Notes: generated by a model from the sequence alone, not told the origin. A stretch of DNA of 47,099 nucleotides from Allobacillus saliphilus (GCF_018138385.1 NZ_JAGSIE010000030.1:1-47099); one strand, 5' to 3'; shown: positions 1 to 9,915, numbered from the stretch's first letter. Numbers and translations: made by a program.

Positions 1-98
1 GACTACGGGGATAGCCTGATTATTTCCGCTCAATAGAGTGGATGACCCAGGAATCTCCCTCCTCAAAACGCGCTAGCGTTTAGGTGGGAGTAGTTCAA
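1..98 (+). mobile_element. Probable right end of an IS200/IS605-family (tnpB-type) element, cut by the window edge
   Basis: Bases 59-93 form an imperfect hairpin (AAACGC/GCGTTT inner stem, CCC/GGG outer pairs) followed by GTAGTTCAA at about 90-98. A GAAT..CCC-stem-GGGAGTAGTTCAA layout is what I know from right ends and omega-RNA 3' ends of IS605/IS1341-type elements, where cleavage falls at or near a TCAA. Frame 1 from base 1 reads DYGDSLIISAQ and stops at base 36, which could be the very end of tnpB, but this is too short to identify. The element would lie mostly left of the window, convergent with dnaN, ending about 6 bp from the dnaN stop. An alternative is a hairpin acting as a transcription terminator. 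The call is by pattern memory, not alignment. Confidence 0.5.
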
Positions 99-104
99 TT
101 TGCA

Positions 105-1247
105 TTAATACGTTCTAACTGGTGTGATCAATTGTAAGATGGATTCCTCTTCATTCTGTGGACGAAGGATAAATGGTCGCATCGCTCCTGTAAAGGCAAT
201 CTCAATCTCCTCAGAGTCAATTGCTCGGAGTGCATCGATCATATACTTCGCATTAAAAGATATTTTTAAATCTTCACCTTCAATACTCATCGTCTCAACT
301 TTCTCTTCAGCTGTTCCGATTTCTGGTGAATGACTAGTAATTTGCAGCTGATTTGGCATTGTCGCCAATTTCACGATATTGTTTCGATTATCTTGTGCCA
401 ATAAGCTCGCACGGTCAATTGTTTGCATCAATTCACGTGATTTTATAGAAACCGTCGTTTTGCTTTGTTCCGGAATCAAACGAGACGTTTCTGGATAATT
501 TCCATCCAAAAGACGAGAGAGGAAGTTAACATTCGCTGTCTTGAATAGAATTTGATTGTCTGAAACACTGACATACACTTTTTCTTGATGATCATCCAAA
601 ATCTTATTCAGTTCAGAAAGACTCTTTCCAGGAACAACAATGTTTCTGAATGAAATATTTTCGGCATCACCGTTCAGATTAATTTTACGTGAAGCTAAAC
701 GATGACTGTCTGTAGCAACTAATTCAAACACACTGTTTTCTAAGATGAAATGAACACCTGTAAGAATCGGACGTGTTTCTTGAGTAGATACTGCAAAGTT
801 CGTTTGGCGAATCAAGTTTTTAAATACATCCGCTTGAATCTCAAACTGGTTGTCTGTCGTCAATAATGCAGGTTGTGGATATTCTTCTGCATCTTGTCCA
901 TTTAATTTAAATTCTGCTGCGCCAGAACGGATCGTAACGTTCAATTCATCATCGGATTCGATTTCCACTTGGTCACCTGGTAATTTACGAACAATTTCTG
1001 ATACGAACTTCGCTTGCAAAATAACAGTACCAGGTTGGACATCATGAATGTTAATCATTCCGTCCTCTTCACGGGGAATAGTAGATTCAATTGTAATATC
1101 TGAATCACTACCGGTTAATTTTACATAGTCTTGTTGAGCCTCTAATTTAATACCCGACAAAATTGCAATTGTAGGTCTGGAAGAGATGGCTTTCATTACG
1201 TGTTGGATACTGTTCATAAGTTGGTTGCGTTCAATGATTAATTTCAT
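105..1247 (-). CDS. dnaN: DNA polymerase III beta subunit (sliding clamp)
   Basis: Encodes 380 residues, the usual length for Bacillus DnaN (about 378). DnaN forms the dimeric ring that tethers DNA polymerase III (PolC/DnaE) to DNA and serves as a hub for MutS/MutL and other clamp-binding proteins. The start MKLIIERNQLMNSIQHV matches the family. It is preceded by AGGAGG five bases upstream, so this ATG is preferred over an in-frame ATG 60 bases further out, which has no ribosome-binding site. The C-terminus ends LITPVRTY, typical of the family. It lies downstream of dnaA on the same strand, the classical dnaA-dnaN pair, separated by 179 bp containing DnaA boxes. Unusually, the usual downstream neighbours (the S4-like gene and recF) are not visible because mobile DNA begins right after the stop. 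Confidence 0.98.
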   Translation of the reverse strand: MKLIIERNQLMNSIQHVMKAISSRPTIAILSGIKLEAQQDYVKLTGSDSDITIESTIPREEDGMINIHDVQPGTVILQAKFVSEIVRKLPGDQVEIESDDELNVTIRSGAAEFKLNGQDAEEYPQPALLTTDNQFEIQADVFKNLIRQTNFAVSTQETRPILTGVHFILENSVFELVATDSHRLASRKINLNGDAENISFRNIVVPGKSLSELNKILDDHQEKVYVSVSDNQILFKTANVNFLSRLLDGNYPETSRLIPEQSKTTVSIKSRELMQTIDRASLLAQDNRNNIVKLATMPNQLQITSHSPEIGTAEEKVETMSIEGEDLKISFNAKYMIDALRAIDSEEIEIAFTGAMRPFILRPQNEEESILQLITPVRTY

Positions 1248-1426
1248 AGGAACCTCCTGAGAATGATTTGTCATATTTATTTGTTTTAAGAATAAAACAG
1301 TAATCATAGTAATAGGGCCTGTGGATTTGTGGATAAGTCAGCGAATACGTTGAAAGTGCCAGTTATCCACATGTGCATAAAGTGTAAACAACTGTGCAGA
1401 GATATTCACACTGTTCACAAGTCAAT
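1248..1426. other. oriC: oriC, dnaA-dnaN part: DnaA boxes, DnaA-trio and unwinding region
   Basis: Read on the dnaA strand, exact TTATNCACA boxes lie at 1372-1380 (opposite strand at 1363-1371) and at 1328-1336. A weaker box at 1320-1328 directly abuts it. Next comes a short GC block (1316-1319), then on the plus strand TAG-TAA-TAG (1307-1315), which fits the DnaA-trio rule 3'-(G/A)A(T/A)-5' next to a GC-rich spacer, and then a very AT-rich stretch (about 1262-1305). This box - GC block - trio - AT-rich order is the one described for the Bacillus subtilis unwinding site, which is also between dnaA and dnaN. The same stretch carries the dnaN ribosome-binding site. Unwinding itself is inferred. 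Confidence 0.85.
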
Positions 1427-2776
1427 TTATGCTTCAGACTTTATGATTTCTGTTAATTCATCAATCTCTTTTTGTAATTGAATATCATCGGCTAACATTT
1501 TCGCTATTTTTTCATGGGCATGAATGACGGTCGTATGATCTCGTCCCCCAAACTCTTCACCTATTTTCGGCAATGAGAAATCAGTCATCTCCCTGGATAA
1601 ATACATAGCAATCTGACGTGGGAAAGCTACTGATTTTGTTCGTTTTTTAGCAGCGAAATCTTCAATCGGTACATTGAATCGGCTACCGATGATCTGCTGA
1701 ATTCCCTTGATCGTAATTTTTCTTGGACGGGAACTTGGAATAATGTCTTTCAGTGCATTCGCAGCCAACGAAGCATCGATATCTTCATTTACAAGAGAAG
1801 AATAAGCGACGACACGTATTAACGCACCTTCCAATTCTCTGATGTTTGTATCGATTTGGTTAGCTATGTAAAGCATTACTTCGTTCGGAATCTCTAATCC
1901 ATCTGCCTTGGCTTTCTTTCGTAAAATTGCAATCCTTGTCTCTAAATCAGGTGGAGTAATATCTGTAATTAGTCCCCATTCAAAACGTGAGCGAAGTCGA
2001 TCTTCTAATGTCGGTATCTCTTTTGGAGGTCGATCGCTGGAAATGATAATTTGTTTATTTTCCTCATGTAACGCATTAAACGTATGGAAAAATTCTTCTT
2101 GCGTTTGTTCTTTTCCTGCCAAGAACTGAATATCATCAATTAATAATATATCTACACTTCGATATTTGTTTCGAAAATCAATTGTTTTGTTGTCCCGAAT
2201 GGAATTGATGAATTCATTCGTGAATTTTTCGCTGGAAAGATAGACGACCTTTGCATCCGGGTTATGTTCTCTTACATAGTGACCAATCGCATGCATTAAG
2301 TGTGTTTTACCTAATCCAACACCACCATATATGAACAAAGGGTTGTAAGCCTTCGCCGGCGCCTCTGCAACGGCAAGAGAAGCCGCATGGGCGAATCGGT
2401 TGCCTGACCCGATCACAAAGGTTTCAAAGGTATATTTGGAATTCAACATTGTTCGATCATTCATTTCTCTTGTTTGGTTTTTCGGGAATTTTTTCATTGG
2501 TTGTTTACTATAATCATCCATACTGTTTCGATTTGGAATAACGAATTTAGGTTCTAAATGAGAGCCTGATACTTGTTTAAACGATTCGGAGATCAAGCCA
2601 GCATAACTGCTTTCTAGCCAATCTCTTGCAAATTCATTAGGAGCAGCGATGACGAGTTTATCGCCCTCAACAGATTTTGCCTCAGTCGATTTAAGCCACG
2701 TATCAAAACTAGGTTTACTCACTTTATTTTCAATTTCAGTTAATGTTTCCTTCCATAATGCCTGTAAATTATCCAA
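1427..2776 (-). CDS. dnaA: Chromosomal replication initiator protein DnaA
   Basis: 449 residues from a TTG start; Bacillus DnaA is about 446. It binds DnaA boxes, oligomerises with ATP and opens oriC. Domain I (about 1-80) contains [11 protein letters not shown] and [11 protein letters not shown]. Domain II is a short variable linker (about 85-110). The AAA+ domain has Walker [10 protein letters not shown] near 151-159 and Walker B LLIDDIQ near 211-217. The C-terminal helix-turn-helix ends with the DnaA signature [16 protein letters not shown] chose TTG at 2776 because AAAGGA sits nine bases upstream and the product begins MDNLQALW, like MENILDLW in B. subtilis. In-frame ATGs at 2794 and 2809 lack a good ribosome-binding site. 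It is flanked by DnaA boxes on both sides, consistent with autoregulation. Confidence 0.97.
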   Translation of the reverse strand: MDNLQALWKETLTEIENKVSKPSFDTWLKSTEAKSVEGDKLVIAAPNEFARDWLESSYAGLISESFKQVSGSHLEPKFVIPNRNSMDDYSKQPMKKFPKNQTREMNDRTMLNSKYTFETFVIGSGNRFAHAASLAVAEAPAKAYNPLFIYGGVGLGKTHLMHAIGHYVREHNPDAKVVYLSSEKFTNEFINSIRDNKTIDFRNKYRSVDILLIDDIQFLAGKEQTQEEFFHTFNALHEENKQIIISSDRPPKEIPTLEDRLRSRFEWGLITDITPPDLETRIAILRKKAKADGLEIPNEVMLYIANQIDTNIRELEGALIRVVAYSSLVNEDIDASLAANALKDIIPSSRPRKITIKGIQQIIGSRFNVPIEDFAAKKRTKSVAFPRQIAMYLSREMTDFSLPKIGEEFGGRDHTTVIHAHEKIAKMLADDIQLQKEIDELTEIIKSEA

Positions 2777-3394
2777 AATTAAGCATCCTTTCATCAATCG
2801 GTGGTTCATTTGCCTGTGGATGAATTATTCATTTAACAACGTGGGAAAATGACATCTATCGACAAAATCCACAGCCTTGTAGATATCTTTTCTAACAAGC
2901 TGTGGTTAACTATCCACATATTATTCACACACTGTGGAAAACTCACTTATTCACATTCACTTATTCACAATTTAAACAATATAATCATATCAAACTTACC
3001 TTGTTATTTCAATGTAATTTCAACTTATCCACATAGTCCTAGTTACTGTGCAAAAACATTGTCCACAACTGTAGAATTTGTGGGTAATTTGTCGAATCAG
3101 GGTGTGAATAAAAAATAGACTTAGTATGATATTCAACGCACATGTGGATAACTTTTTGAGAGAGGGATAAACAGCAATTGTGGATAAAAAAATGAGGGTT
3201 AAAATTGTTAATGGAATTTAGTTGGTTGAAAAAATCGATACTTTTAAAAATATGGCTACTGATCGAATAAAAAAATATCCTTATTCATTGCTTATCGATG
3301 GATATCCGATTAAAATAAAGAGTGAATCTCTTTGAAGAACGAAATGTGGATAAAATAGATGGTCGAATATTAATAAGGATCATCTGTTTTACTA
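2777..3394. other. oriC: oriC, dnaA-rpmH part: large DnaA-box field
   Basis: A gene-free stretch of about 600 bp with many DnaA boxes. Exact TTATNCACA matches on the plus strand are at 2921-2929, 2947-2955, 2961-2969 and 3025-3033. Exact matches on the minus strand are at 3103-3111, 3143-3151, 3179-3187 and 3345-3353. One-mismatch boxes include 2815-2823, 2901-2909, 2910-2918, 3059-3067 and 3080-3088. This matches the upstream half of the bipartite Bacillus origin. The dnaA promoter must lie here on the minus strand, but I cannot pick it confidently among the overlapping AT-rich hexamers. Confidence 0.9.
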
Positions 3395-3424
3395 TTGACA
3401 TATAGGGGACAAATTTTATATACT
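3395..3424 (+). promoter_or_regulatory. Sigma-A-type promoter of the rpmH-rnpA-spoIIIJ-jag operon
   Basis: TTGACA at 3395-3400 and TATACT at 3419-3424 are separated by 18 bases and lie 58 bases upstream of the rpmH start. The -35 is a perfect consensus and the -10 matches five of six positions. Confidence 0.75.
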
Positions 3425-3481
3425 AATTTGGACTGTTTTTAAATGGTATAGGTTTGATTTCCTTTTAGGAGGTGTAGATAA

Positions 3482-3616
3482 ATGAAAAGAACATATCAAC
3501 CAAAAAAGAGAAAGCATAGCAAGGTGCACGGATTCCGAGCTAGAATGAAAACGAAAAACGGACGTAAGGTTCTAGCACGCCGTCGTAAAAAAGGAAGAAA
3601 AGTACTTTCTGCTTAG
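3482..3616 (+). CDS. rpmH: 50S ribosomal protein L34
   Basis: A 44-residue, very basic protein starting [18 protein letters not shown] and ending with the Arg/Lys-rich tail typical of L34, the smallest large-subunit protein. The ribosome-binding site AGGAGG lies ten bases upstream of the ATG. It sits at the head of the rpmH-rnpA-spoIIIJ-jag series and is divergent from dnaA, the canonical arrangement around Bacillota origins. A hairpin with a T-run follows directly, so much of the transcription probably stops after rpmH, as expected for a gene needed at ribosomal-protein levels. Confidence 0.98.
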   Translation: MKRTYQPKKRKHSKVHGFRARMKTKNGRKVLARRRKKGRKVLSA

Positions 3617-3648
3617 ACCACTGGAAGATCCACTCAGTGGTCTTTTTT
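3616..3648 (+). terminator. Intrinsic terminator/attenuator after rpmH
   Basis: GACCACTG (3616-3623) pairs with CAGTGGTC (3635-3642) and is followed by six T. It lies between rpmH and rnpA and probably lowers read-through into rnpA. Confidence 0.85.
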
Positions 3649-3734
3649 CTAGCAGATAATATGTATATAAATATAATTGGATTTGAAGCAACGAGATGAA
3701 CGGAACCGTTTATTCGAACATCGAGAGAGATTGG

Positions 3735-4085
3735 ATGATCCTTTTGAAGAAAAAATATCGTGTCAAAAAAAATGAGGAGTTTCAACAAATTTTTAAACAA
3801 GGTGAATCGTTCGCCAACAAACAGCTTGTCATTTACTATGTGATGAAAAAGGATCAGCAACATTTCCGTGTAGGGATTTCTGTAGGGAAAAAACTAGGGA
3901 ATGCTGTTATGCGTAACCAAATTAAGCGATATATACGCGAAAGTTTACGACAGTTGGAGCCACATATTCAACCGGATGTTGATATTATAATCATTGCCAG
4001 AAAACCGGCGACATCGATGAATGTTGAAGAGTTCAAGAACAGCTTAAAGCATCTTTTAAAACGAACAGGCTTATATTGTCAATAA
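3735..4085 (+). CDS. rnpA: Ribonuclease P protein component
   Basis: About 116 residues, the usual size. RnpA binds the RnpB RNA and helps it cleave 5' leaders from precursor tRNAs. The family pattern is clear: KKKYRVKKNEEFQQIFKQG at the N-terminus, the RNR-type motif in GNAVMRNQIKRYIRE, and D-III-ARKPAT near the C-terminus. The start is uncertain. ATG 3735 and TTG 3744 are both plausible, and the B. subtilis protein starts close to the KKR segment; a longer in-frame ATG at 3696 adds a non-homologous extension. It lies between rpmH and spoIIIJ, the conserved order. Confidence 0.95.
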   Translation: MILLKKKYRVKKNEEFQQIFKQGESFANKQLVIYYVMKKDQQHFRVGISVGKKLGNAVMRNQIKRYIRESLRQLEPHIQPDVDIIIIARKPATSMNVEEFKNSLKHLLKRTGLYCQ

Positions 4086-4173
4086 ATATTTCACTTTTTT
4101 ATGGTAAACCTCTTATATATGATGGTAGAATAAATAAAGAATTTCCGTGTTAGCAATGTTAGGAGGAAAACAG

Positions 4174-4947
4174 GTGTATAAACGATTGTTCGTAGTTGTG
4201 ACATTAGTCGCAATTGCTTTATTCCTAAGTGGTTGTACACAGATTAATGAACCAATTACCGAAAACAGCGAAGGGTTTTGGAACTCGTTTTTTGTTTATC
4301 CATTATCTTTCTTGATTACTTACATAGCTGAGGATATTTTTAATCATGGCTTTGGTTTGGCAATTATTATTGTAACGCTTTTATTGCGTACATTAATTTT
4401 GCCATTAAATATCAAACAGTTGAAATCTTCTCAAGCGATGCAAATGATCCAGCCAGAGTTACAAGCATTAAGAGAGAAATACTCTTCAAAAGATCAGCAA
4501 ACACAACAGAAATTACAGCAAGAAACGATGGCTTTATTCCAGCGTCATGGGGTTAACCCACTCGCAGGGTGTCTACCAATTATTGTTCAGATGCCGATTT
4601 TAATTGCCTTCTATCATGCGATTGTACGTACAGAGGCAATTGAAAATTATACGTTCTTATGGTTTTCACTCGGTGAACCAAGTGTTATCATGGCAGCCAT
4701 TACATTTACAACAACATTTATTCAGCAAAAATTAATGATGGCAGGCTCACCAGCTGCAGCTAACCCACAAATGCAAGTCATGTTATACTTGATGCCAGTG
4801 ATGATTGGTGCGTTCGCATTGTTCTTCCCAGCTGCTTTAGCACTATACTGGGTAGTAGGTAACCTCTTTATGATTGCTCAAACATTGTTAATTCGTCGTC
4901 CGATGATGAAACAATATGAAAAAGACAATGGAGGATCTAAAAAGTGA
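4174..4947 (+). CDS. spoIIIJ: Membrane protein insertase YidC/SpoIIIJ (lipoprotein type)
   Basis: 257 residues from a GTG start with AGGAGG seven bases upstream. A longer reading from 4147 would put the ribosome-binding site inside the gene. The N-terminus has a lipoprotein signal ending LSGC at about residue 21, followed by five hydrophobic segments of the YidC/Oxa1 core with LPLNIKQLKSSQAMQ and GVNPLAGCLPIIVQMPIL. YidC inserts membrane proteins alone or with SecYEG; in Bacillus the SpoIIIJ paralogue is needed for sigma-G activation in the forespore. Its stop overlaps the start of jag, so the pair is translationally coupled. Confidence 0.95.
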   Translation: MYKRLFVVVTLVAIALFLSGCTQINEPITENSEGFWNSFFVYPLSFLITYIAEDIFNHGFGLAIIIVTLLLRTLILPLNIKQLKSSQAMQMIQPELQALREKYSSKDQQTQQKLQQETMALFQRHGVNPLAGCLPIIVQMPILIAFYHAIVRTEAIENYTFLWFSLGEPSVIMAAITFTTTFIQQKLMMAGSPAAANPQMQVMLYLMPVMIGAFALFFPAALALYWVVGNLFMIAQTLLIRRPMMKQYEKDNGGSKK

Positions 4948-5561
4948 GAGAAATAACTGCTAGTGGTCGTACGATTGAAGAAGCAAAAGAGAATGCCCTT
5001 AGTCAACTTGATTTAGATGAAAGTCAAGTGAGAGTCGATATAATCGATGAAGGAAAAAAAGGACTACTCGGTGTCTTTGGCTCTAAGCGTGCTTATGTAA
5101 AAGTAACTGAGATGAAAAGCGCCGTGGAAGAGGGTAAACAATTTTTAGTCGATATCGCCAAGGATATGAATGTTTCTATTGATGTTCAAGTGAAAGAAGA
5201 TCAAAACGGAGTCGTATTTGACCTCGTTGGCGAAAAAATAGGGTTGATAATCGGTAAGCGTGGACAAACGATTAATGCGTTGCAATATTTAACTCATCTC
5301 GTTGTTAATAAAAACAAAGATGAATATGTAACCGTCGTCGTTGATGCAGAAGATTATCGTGCTCGAAGAAAAGAGACACTTGAAAATTTAGCGAATAAGC
5401 TTGCAAATAAAGCATTGAAGTTAAATAAAGAAGTTCGATTGGAGCCAATGCCTTCTTTTGAACGAAAAATCATTCATACAGCATTGCAAGACCACAGCAA
5501 AGTTTCTACTTACTCAGATGGAAGAGATCCAAATCGATACGTTGTCATCAAGCCTGAATGA
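4944..5561 (+). CDS. jag: Jag/KhpB RNA-binding protein
   Basis: 205 residues starting at a GTG that overlaps the spoIIIJ stop (GTGA). Three parts are visible: the Jag_N domain (about 1-50, EITASGRTIEEAKENAL and KKGLLGVFGSKRA), a KH domain (about 60-140, with the GxxG-type segment IGKRGQTINALQYL) and a C-terminal R3H domain (about 145-205, SFERKIIHTAL and the DGRDPNRYVVI tail). This family binds RNA and in related bacteria acts with KhpA on cell division and elongation. Conserved coupling with YidC is seen across Bacillota. Confidence 0.96.
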   Translation: MREITASGRTIEEAKENALSQLDLDESQVRVDIIDEGKKGLLGVFGSKRAYVKVTEMKSAVEEGKQFLVDIAKDMNVSIDVQVKEDQNGVVFDLVGEKIGLIIGKRGQTINALQYLTHLVVNKNKDEYVTVVVDAEDYRARRKETLENLANKLANKALKLNKEVRLEPMPSFERKIIHTALQDHSKVSTYSDGRDPNRYVVIKPE

Positions 5562-5591
5562 GACAGGCAAGAAATAAAATATAGTTAAATG

Positions 5592-5631
5592 ACCGATGTA
5601 AGGCTTAATCGCTTTATGTCGGTATTTTTTT
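5592..5631 (+). terminator. Intrinsic terminator after jag
   Basis: A 13-bp stem (ACCGATGTAAGGC with GCTTTATGTCGGT, including three G-U pairs) is followed by a seven-T run. It ends the rpmH-jag operon. Confidence 0.85.
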
Positions 5632-5758
5632 GAAGTGACTGAAACCCGCCAATTACATGCATCCTACCAATAAGAGGCAAGCTGTATATCTTTCTTTTTA
5701 TCCCTATTTATGTTATTGTTTTTAGTTGAGAATTTGCTCATAGAAAGGAGTGAGGTTC

Positions 5759-7135
5759 ATGGAGCAAGATACAATTACAGCGATTTCAACACCGATTGGC
5801 GAAGGTGCCATTGCGATTGTCCGAATTAGTGGAGACGAATCATTTGCCATCGCCAATCGAATTTTTTCAACGAAAGATTTGACGGAAGTAGATTCTCATA
5901 CGATTCATTATGGGAGTTTGATCGACCCAAAAACAGATGAGAAGGTAGAAGAAGTGATGGTTTCAGTAATGAAAGCTCCTCGAACCTTTACTCGTGAAGA
6001 TATAATCGAAATTAACTGTCATGGTGGTATGATATCCGTTAACCGTGTGCTTCAGTTAATTTTAAGAGAAGGCGCACGATTGGCCGAACCTGGAGAGTTC
6101 ACGAAACGTGCCTTCTTGAATGGTCGGATTGATTTATCCCAAGCAGAAGCTGTCATGGATTTAATCCGTTCCAAAACAGATAAAGCGATGTCACAAGCAT
6201 TGAACCAAATGGATGGTCGATTATCTAACTTAATTCGTTCTTTGCGACAGCAGTTGATCGAAACGGTTGCTCACGTCGAAGTGAATATTGACTATCCGGA
6301 ATATGATGATGTGGAAGAAATGACACATCAGATGCTTGTTGAGCGGGCAACAGCCGTGAAAGAAGAGATTCAGCGGTTGTTGATGACGGCCAAGCAAGGG
6401 AAAATCTTACGAGAAGGTATTGCGACGGCGATTATCGGTAAACCAAACGTCGGTAAGTCGTCTTTATTAAATATATTGGCTCAAGAAAATAAAGCAATTG
6501 TTACCGATATTCCTGGAACGACCCGTGATGTCGTTGAGGAATATGTGAATGTGCGTGGTGTTCCACTCCGCCTAATCGATACAGCAGGAATTCGGGAAAC
6601 CGAAGATATAGTGGAACGAATCGGTGTTGAGCGCTCTCGAAAAGCTCTTCAAGATGCTGATTTAATTCTTCTCGTCTTAAATGGGAACGAACCATTTACA
6701 AAAGAAGATGCAGCACTTTTTGAAGCAGCAAAAGAACATGATATTATTGCTGTTATCAATAAGACGGATCTGGAACAACGGATCGATTTAGATGAAGTGA
6801 GAGCAGTCGCAGGAGACGTGCCGATTATTTCAACCTCTTTGGTGGAGGAAAAAGGAATCGATCAACTTGAAACGGCAATTGCAGAAACCTTTTTCGAAGG
6901 GGAATTAGATTCTGGTGACTTGACGTATGTATCTAATGTACGTCACATCCAGTTGCTTGAGCAATCAGAACAAGCATTAGACGAAGCACTTCAAGCGGTG
7001 GAAGACGGTATACCGCTTGATTTAGTTCAAATAGATATTACACGAACGTGGGAGCTACTCGGCGAAATCATTGGTGATAACGTTCATGAATCACTCATCG
7101 ATCAGTTATTCTCCCAATTCTGTTTAGGAAAATAA
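5759..7135 (+). CDS. mnmE: tRNA uridine-5-carboxymethylaminomethyl(34) synthesis GTPase MnmE
   Basis: 458 residues. MnmE and MnmG together install the carboxymethylaminomethyl group on wobble uridine 34 using a tetrahydrofolate one-carbon unit. The N-terminal folate-binding domain starts [19 protein letters not shown]. The G domain carries GKPNVGKSS (G1), DIPGTTRD (G2), DTAG (G3) and NKTD (G4), and the protein ends FCLGK, the C-x-G-K active-site motif. The ATG at 5759 is preferred over GTG 5750 because the ribosome-binding site AAAGGAG directly abuts the GTG. Its partner mnmG starts 19 bp downstream, so the two are co-transcribed. Confidence 0.97.
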   Translation: MEQDTITAISTPIGEGAIAIVRISGDESFAIANRIFSTKDLTEVDSHTIHYGSLIDPKTDEKVEEVMVSVMKAPRTFTREDIIEINCHGGMISVNRVLQLILREGARLAEPGEFTKRAFLNGRIDLSQAEAVMDLIRSKTDKAMSQALNQMDGRLSNLIRSLRQQLIETVAHVEVNIDYPEYDDVEEMTHQMLVERATAVKEEIQRLLMTAKQGKILREGIATAIIGKPNVGKSSLLNILAQENKAIVTDIPGTTRDVVEEYVNVRGVPLRLIDTAGIRETEDIVERIGVERSRKALQDADLILLVLNGNEPFTKEDAALFEAAKEHDIIAVINKTDLEQRIDLDEVRAVAGDVPIISTSLVEEKGIDQLETAIAETFFEGELDSGDLTYVSNVRHIQLLEQSEQALDEALQAVEDGIPLDLVQIDITRTWELLGEIIGDNVHESLIDQLFSQFCLGK

Positions 7136-7154
7136 AAAAAGGAGGTCTTTATGT

Positions 7155-9041
7155 ATGTATGATGCAGGACATTATGACGTCATTGTCATCGGTGCCGGCC
7201 ATGCGGGTGTCGAAGCAGGTTTAGCTTCAGCAAGAAGAGGCGCGAAAACGTTGATGCTGACGCTCAACCTCGACTTAATCGCATTTATGCCGTGTAACCC
7301 ATCACTCGGTGGTCCCGCTAAAGGTGTCGTCGTACGGGAAATTGACGCGCTTGGTGGTGCGATGGCAAAAGTGATTGATAAAACGCATATTCAAATGCGT
7401 TTATTAAATACAAGCAAAGGACCTGCTGTTCGCGCTTTACGTGCACAAGCAGATAAAGTTCTTTACCAACAAGAAATGAAGCACGTTATTGAAAATCAAG
7501 AGAATTTAACGTTAAGACAAGGTATGGTTGACCGCTTATTGATTGAAAACGATCAAGTAAAAGGTGTCGTTACAGAAACGAAAGCTTGTTACTACGCAGA
7601 TCAGGTCATCGTTACGACAGGAACATTTATGCGAGGCAAAGTATTAATCGGAGATATTGAATATGAAAGTGGTCCGAATAACCAACGTCCGACGATTAAA
7701 CTATCAAAACAATTGGAAGAACTTGGTATAGAACTCGTTCGTTTTAAAACAGGTACACCACCACGAGTAAATAGCCATACGATTGATTACTCGCAAACAG
7801 AAATCCAGCCAGGAGATGAAGAGCCACGTGCCTTCTCCTACGAAACGACAGAATTCATCACTGACCAGATTCCGTGTTGGTTAACGTATACAGGGGAAGT
7901 GACCCATGAAATCATCATGGATAACTTATCCAAATCAGCAATGTATTCAGGAGCTGAAAGAGGAACAGGGCCACGTTATTGTCCTTCTGTAGAAGACAAA
8001 ATCGTTCGTTTCTCTGACAAACCACGCCACCAAATCTTTTTGGAACCTGAAGGGCGAAATACGGAAGAAGTGTATGTTCAAGGATTATCAACTTCACTTC
8101 CTGAAGACATTCAAAAGAAATTGCTAGAAACAATTCCAGGCCTAGAAAAAGCAGAAATGATGCGTGCTGGATATGCGATCGAATACGATGCTGTCGTTCC
8201 AACTCAATTATGGCCAACATTAGAACTGAAAACGATTAATGGATTATTTACAGCTGGCCAAATTAACGGGACATCCGGGTATGAAGAAGCAGCAGCTCAA
8301 GGTGTAATGGCAGGAATTAACGCTGCTGGGAAGGCTTTGAATAAAGAGTCGTTAATATTAGATCGCTCTCAAGCATATATCGGTGTGCTAATTGATGATT
8401 TAGTAACAAAAGGTACCGATGAACCATACCGTTTGTTGACTTCAAGAGCAGAATATCGTCTATTATTGCGTCATGATAACGCTGATCTACGTTTAATCGA
8501 CGTTGCATATGAATATGGATTAATTTCTGATGAACGCTATGAACGTTTCACTCATAAAAAACAACAAATTCAAGATGAAATTAAACGTCTTGAAAAAATA
8601 ATCATTAAACCAGATGATGACATTCAAAAAGTGATTGAAGAACAAAATGGTACCCCGCTAAAAGAAGCAGTTCGAGCAACAGATCTATTGCGTCGCCCTG
8701 AAATGAAATATGAACATTTAAAGCCATTTGTTTCACGTGAAACAGAACTACCACCTGAGGTAGAAGAACAAGTTGAAATTCATGTGAAATATGAAGGGTA
8801 TATTAAGAAATCCAATCAACAAGTTGAAAAAATGAGAAAGATGGACAACAAATATATCCCTGAGCACATTGACTATGATCAAATTTCCGGTATAGCTTCA
8901 GAAGCTAAAGAGAAATTAAAACAAGTCCGACCATTGTCAGTTGGGCAAGCATCACGGATTTCAGGAGTTAATCCATCTGATATATCAATTTTGCTCGTCT
9001 ATATTGAACAAGGCGTTCGTTCAAAAGTATCCAATGAATAG
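7155..9041 (+). CDS. mnmG: tRNA uridine-5-carboxymethylaminomethyl(34) synthesis enzyme MnmG
   Basis: 628 residues, full length. MnmG is the FAD- and NADH-dependent partner of MnmE. The dinucleotide-binding motif [10 protein letters not shown] is at residues 14-23. Family blocks such as [19 protein letters not shown] and the C-terminal region [20 protein letters not shown] are present. The start ATG is in frame; an ATG four bases upstream is out of frame and ends at once. GGAGG lies upstream at 7141-7145. The gene continues into rsmG after 11 bp. Confidence 0.97.
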   Translation: MYDAGHYDVIVIGAGHAGVEAGLASARRGAKTLMLTLNLDLIAFMPCNPSLGGPAKGVVVREIDALGGAMAKVIDKTHIQMRLLNTSKGPAVRALRAQADKVLYQQEMKHVIENQENLTLRQGMVDRLLIENDQVKGVVTETKACYYADQVIVTTGTFMRGKVLIGDIEYESGPNNQRPTIKLSKQLEELGIELVRFKTGTPPRVNSHTIDYSQTEIQPGDEEPRAFSYETTEFITDQIPCWLTYTGEVTHEIIMDNLSKSAMYSGAERGTGPRYCPSVEDKIVRFSDKPRHQIFLEPEGRNTEEVYVQGLSTSLPEDIQKKLLETIPGLEKAEMMRAGYAIEYDAVVPTQLWPTLELKTINGLFTAGQINGTSGYEEAAAQGVMAGINAAGKALNKESLILDRSQAYIGVLIDDLVTKGTDEPYRLLTSRAEYRLLLRHDNADLRLIDVAYEYGLISDERYERFTHKKQQIQDEIKRLEKIIIKPDDDIQKVIEEQNGTPLKEAVRATDLLRRPEMKYEHLKPFVSRETELPPEVEEQVEIHVKYEGYIKKSNQQVEKMRKMDNKYIPEHIDYDQISGIASEAKEKLKQVRPLSVGQASRISGVNPSDISILLVYIEQGVRSKVSNE

Positions 9042-9052
9042 AGGGTTAAGCA

Positions 9053-9769
9053 ATGGATGAAACGTTATTTCAAGCAAACTTAATTGAACATGGCATAGAA
9101 CTGAGTGAGCATCAGCTCGCTCAGTTCAAGTTGTATTATGAGCTATTGGTCGAATGGAATGAAAAAATGAATTTGACGGCAATTACGGACCAAGAAGAAG
9201 TTTATTTAAAGCACTTCTTTGATTCATTGACTGCTTCTTTCCATTATGATTTTTCACAACCATTAACTGTTTGTGATGTGGGTGCAGGAGCTGGGTTTCC
9301 TTCGATTCCTTTAAAGATTGTATACCCCCATTTACAAATGACCATCGTTGATTCACTCAAAAAACGCGTCTCTTTCTTAAATCACTTAGCGGACAAGTTA
9401 AACCTTACGGAAATTGCATTCTATCACGATCGTGCTGAGAACTTCGGTAAAAACAAGAAGTTCAGAGAGAGCTTCGATGTCGTCGTATCCCGTGCAGTTG
9501 CGAGAAGTTCTGTCTTAAGTGAATTATGCCTCCCGTTAGTGAAGGTTGGAGGCGACTTAATCATGATGAAAGGCGCTAACTTCCATGAAGAGAAGAAGAC
9601 CAGTGAAGCGGCTGTGCAAGTCCTTGGAGGCGAATGGCGTGATATTCACGAGTTTCTATTGCCAATTGAAAATAGCGAGAGAAACATCGCTGTTATTCAT
9701 AAAAACCGTAAGACGCCAAGAAAATATCCACGGAAAGCTGGACTTCCAAATAAGGAACCAATCGAATGA
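9053..9769 (+). CDS. rsmG: 16S rRNA (guanine(527)-N7)-methyltransferase RsmG
   Basis: 238 residues, matching B. subtilis RsmG (239). It methylates G527 of 16S rRNA using S-adenosylmethionine; in other species its loss gives low-level streptomycin resistance. The SAM-binding motif [15 protein letters not shown], the early segment [19 protein letters not shown] and [13 protein letters not shown] are family hallmarks. It is last in the mnmE-mnmG-rsmG group; a short hairpin and the first parS follow. Confidence 0.97.
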   Translation: MDETLFQANLIEHGIELSEHQLAQFKLYYELLVEWNEKMNLTAITDQEEVYLKHFFDSLTASFHYDFSQPLTVCDVGAGAGFPSIPLKIVYPHLQMTIVDSLKKRVSFLNHLADKLNLTEIAFYHDRAENFGKNKKFRESFDVVVSRAVARSSVLSELCLPLVKVGGDLIMMKGANFHEEKKTSEAAVQVLGGEWRDIHEFLLPIENSERNIAVIHKNRKTPRKYPRKAGLPNKEPIE

Positions 9770-9833
9770 GTCATAATTAAACCTTCTCCATCTAAGCAAG
9801 ATGTGGTAAGATAGCAGTAGAGAAAGTTTCCGC

Positions 9834-9849
9834 TGTTTCACGTGAAACA
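9834..9849. promoter_or_regulatory. parS: parS centromere site 1
   Basis: Perfect 16-bp palindrome TGTTTCACGTGAAACA, matching the parS consensus TGTTNCACGTGAAACA bound by ParB (Spo0J). It lies between rsmG and noc. Confidence 0.97.
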
Positions 9850-9915
9850 TTGAACGGTTTATAACTGAAACTAACTACAAGATCGTTACACAATTTTTTA
9901 TGATGTTGTCAAAAG

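Noticed and set aside
2849..3118. 89-codon open frame in the origin region
   Set aside because: It lies across many DnaA boxes, its composition follows the boxes, and this gap is non-coding in all related origins I know.
9834..9849. Transcription factor operator for noc
   Set aside because: The palindrome is a perfect parS; its 130-bp distance from noc does not call for another explanation.
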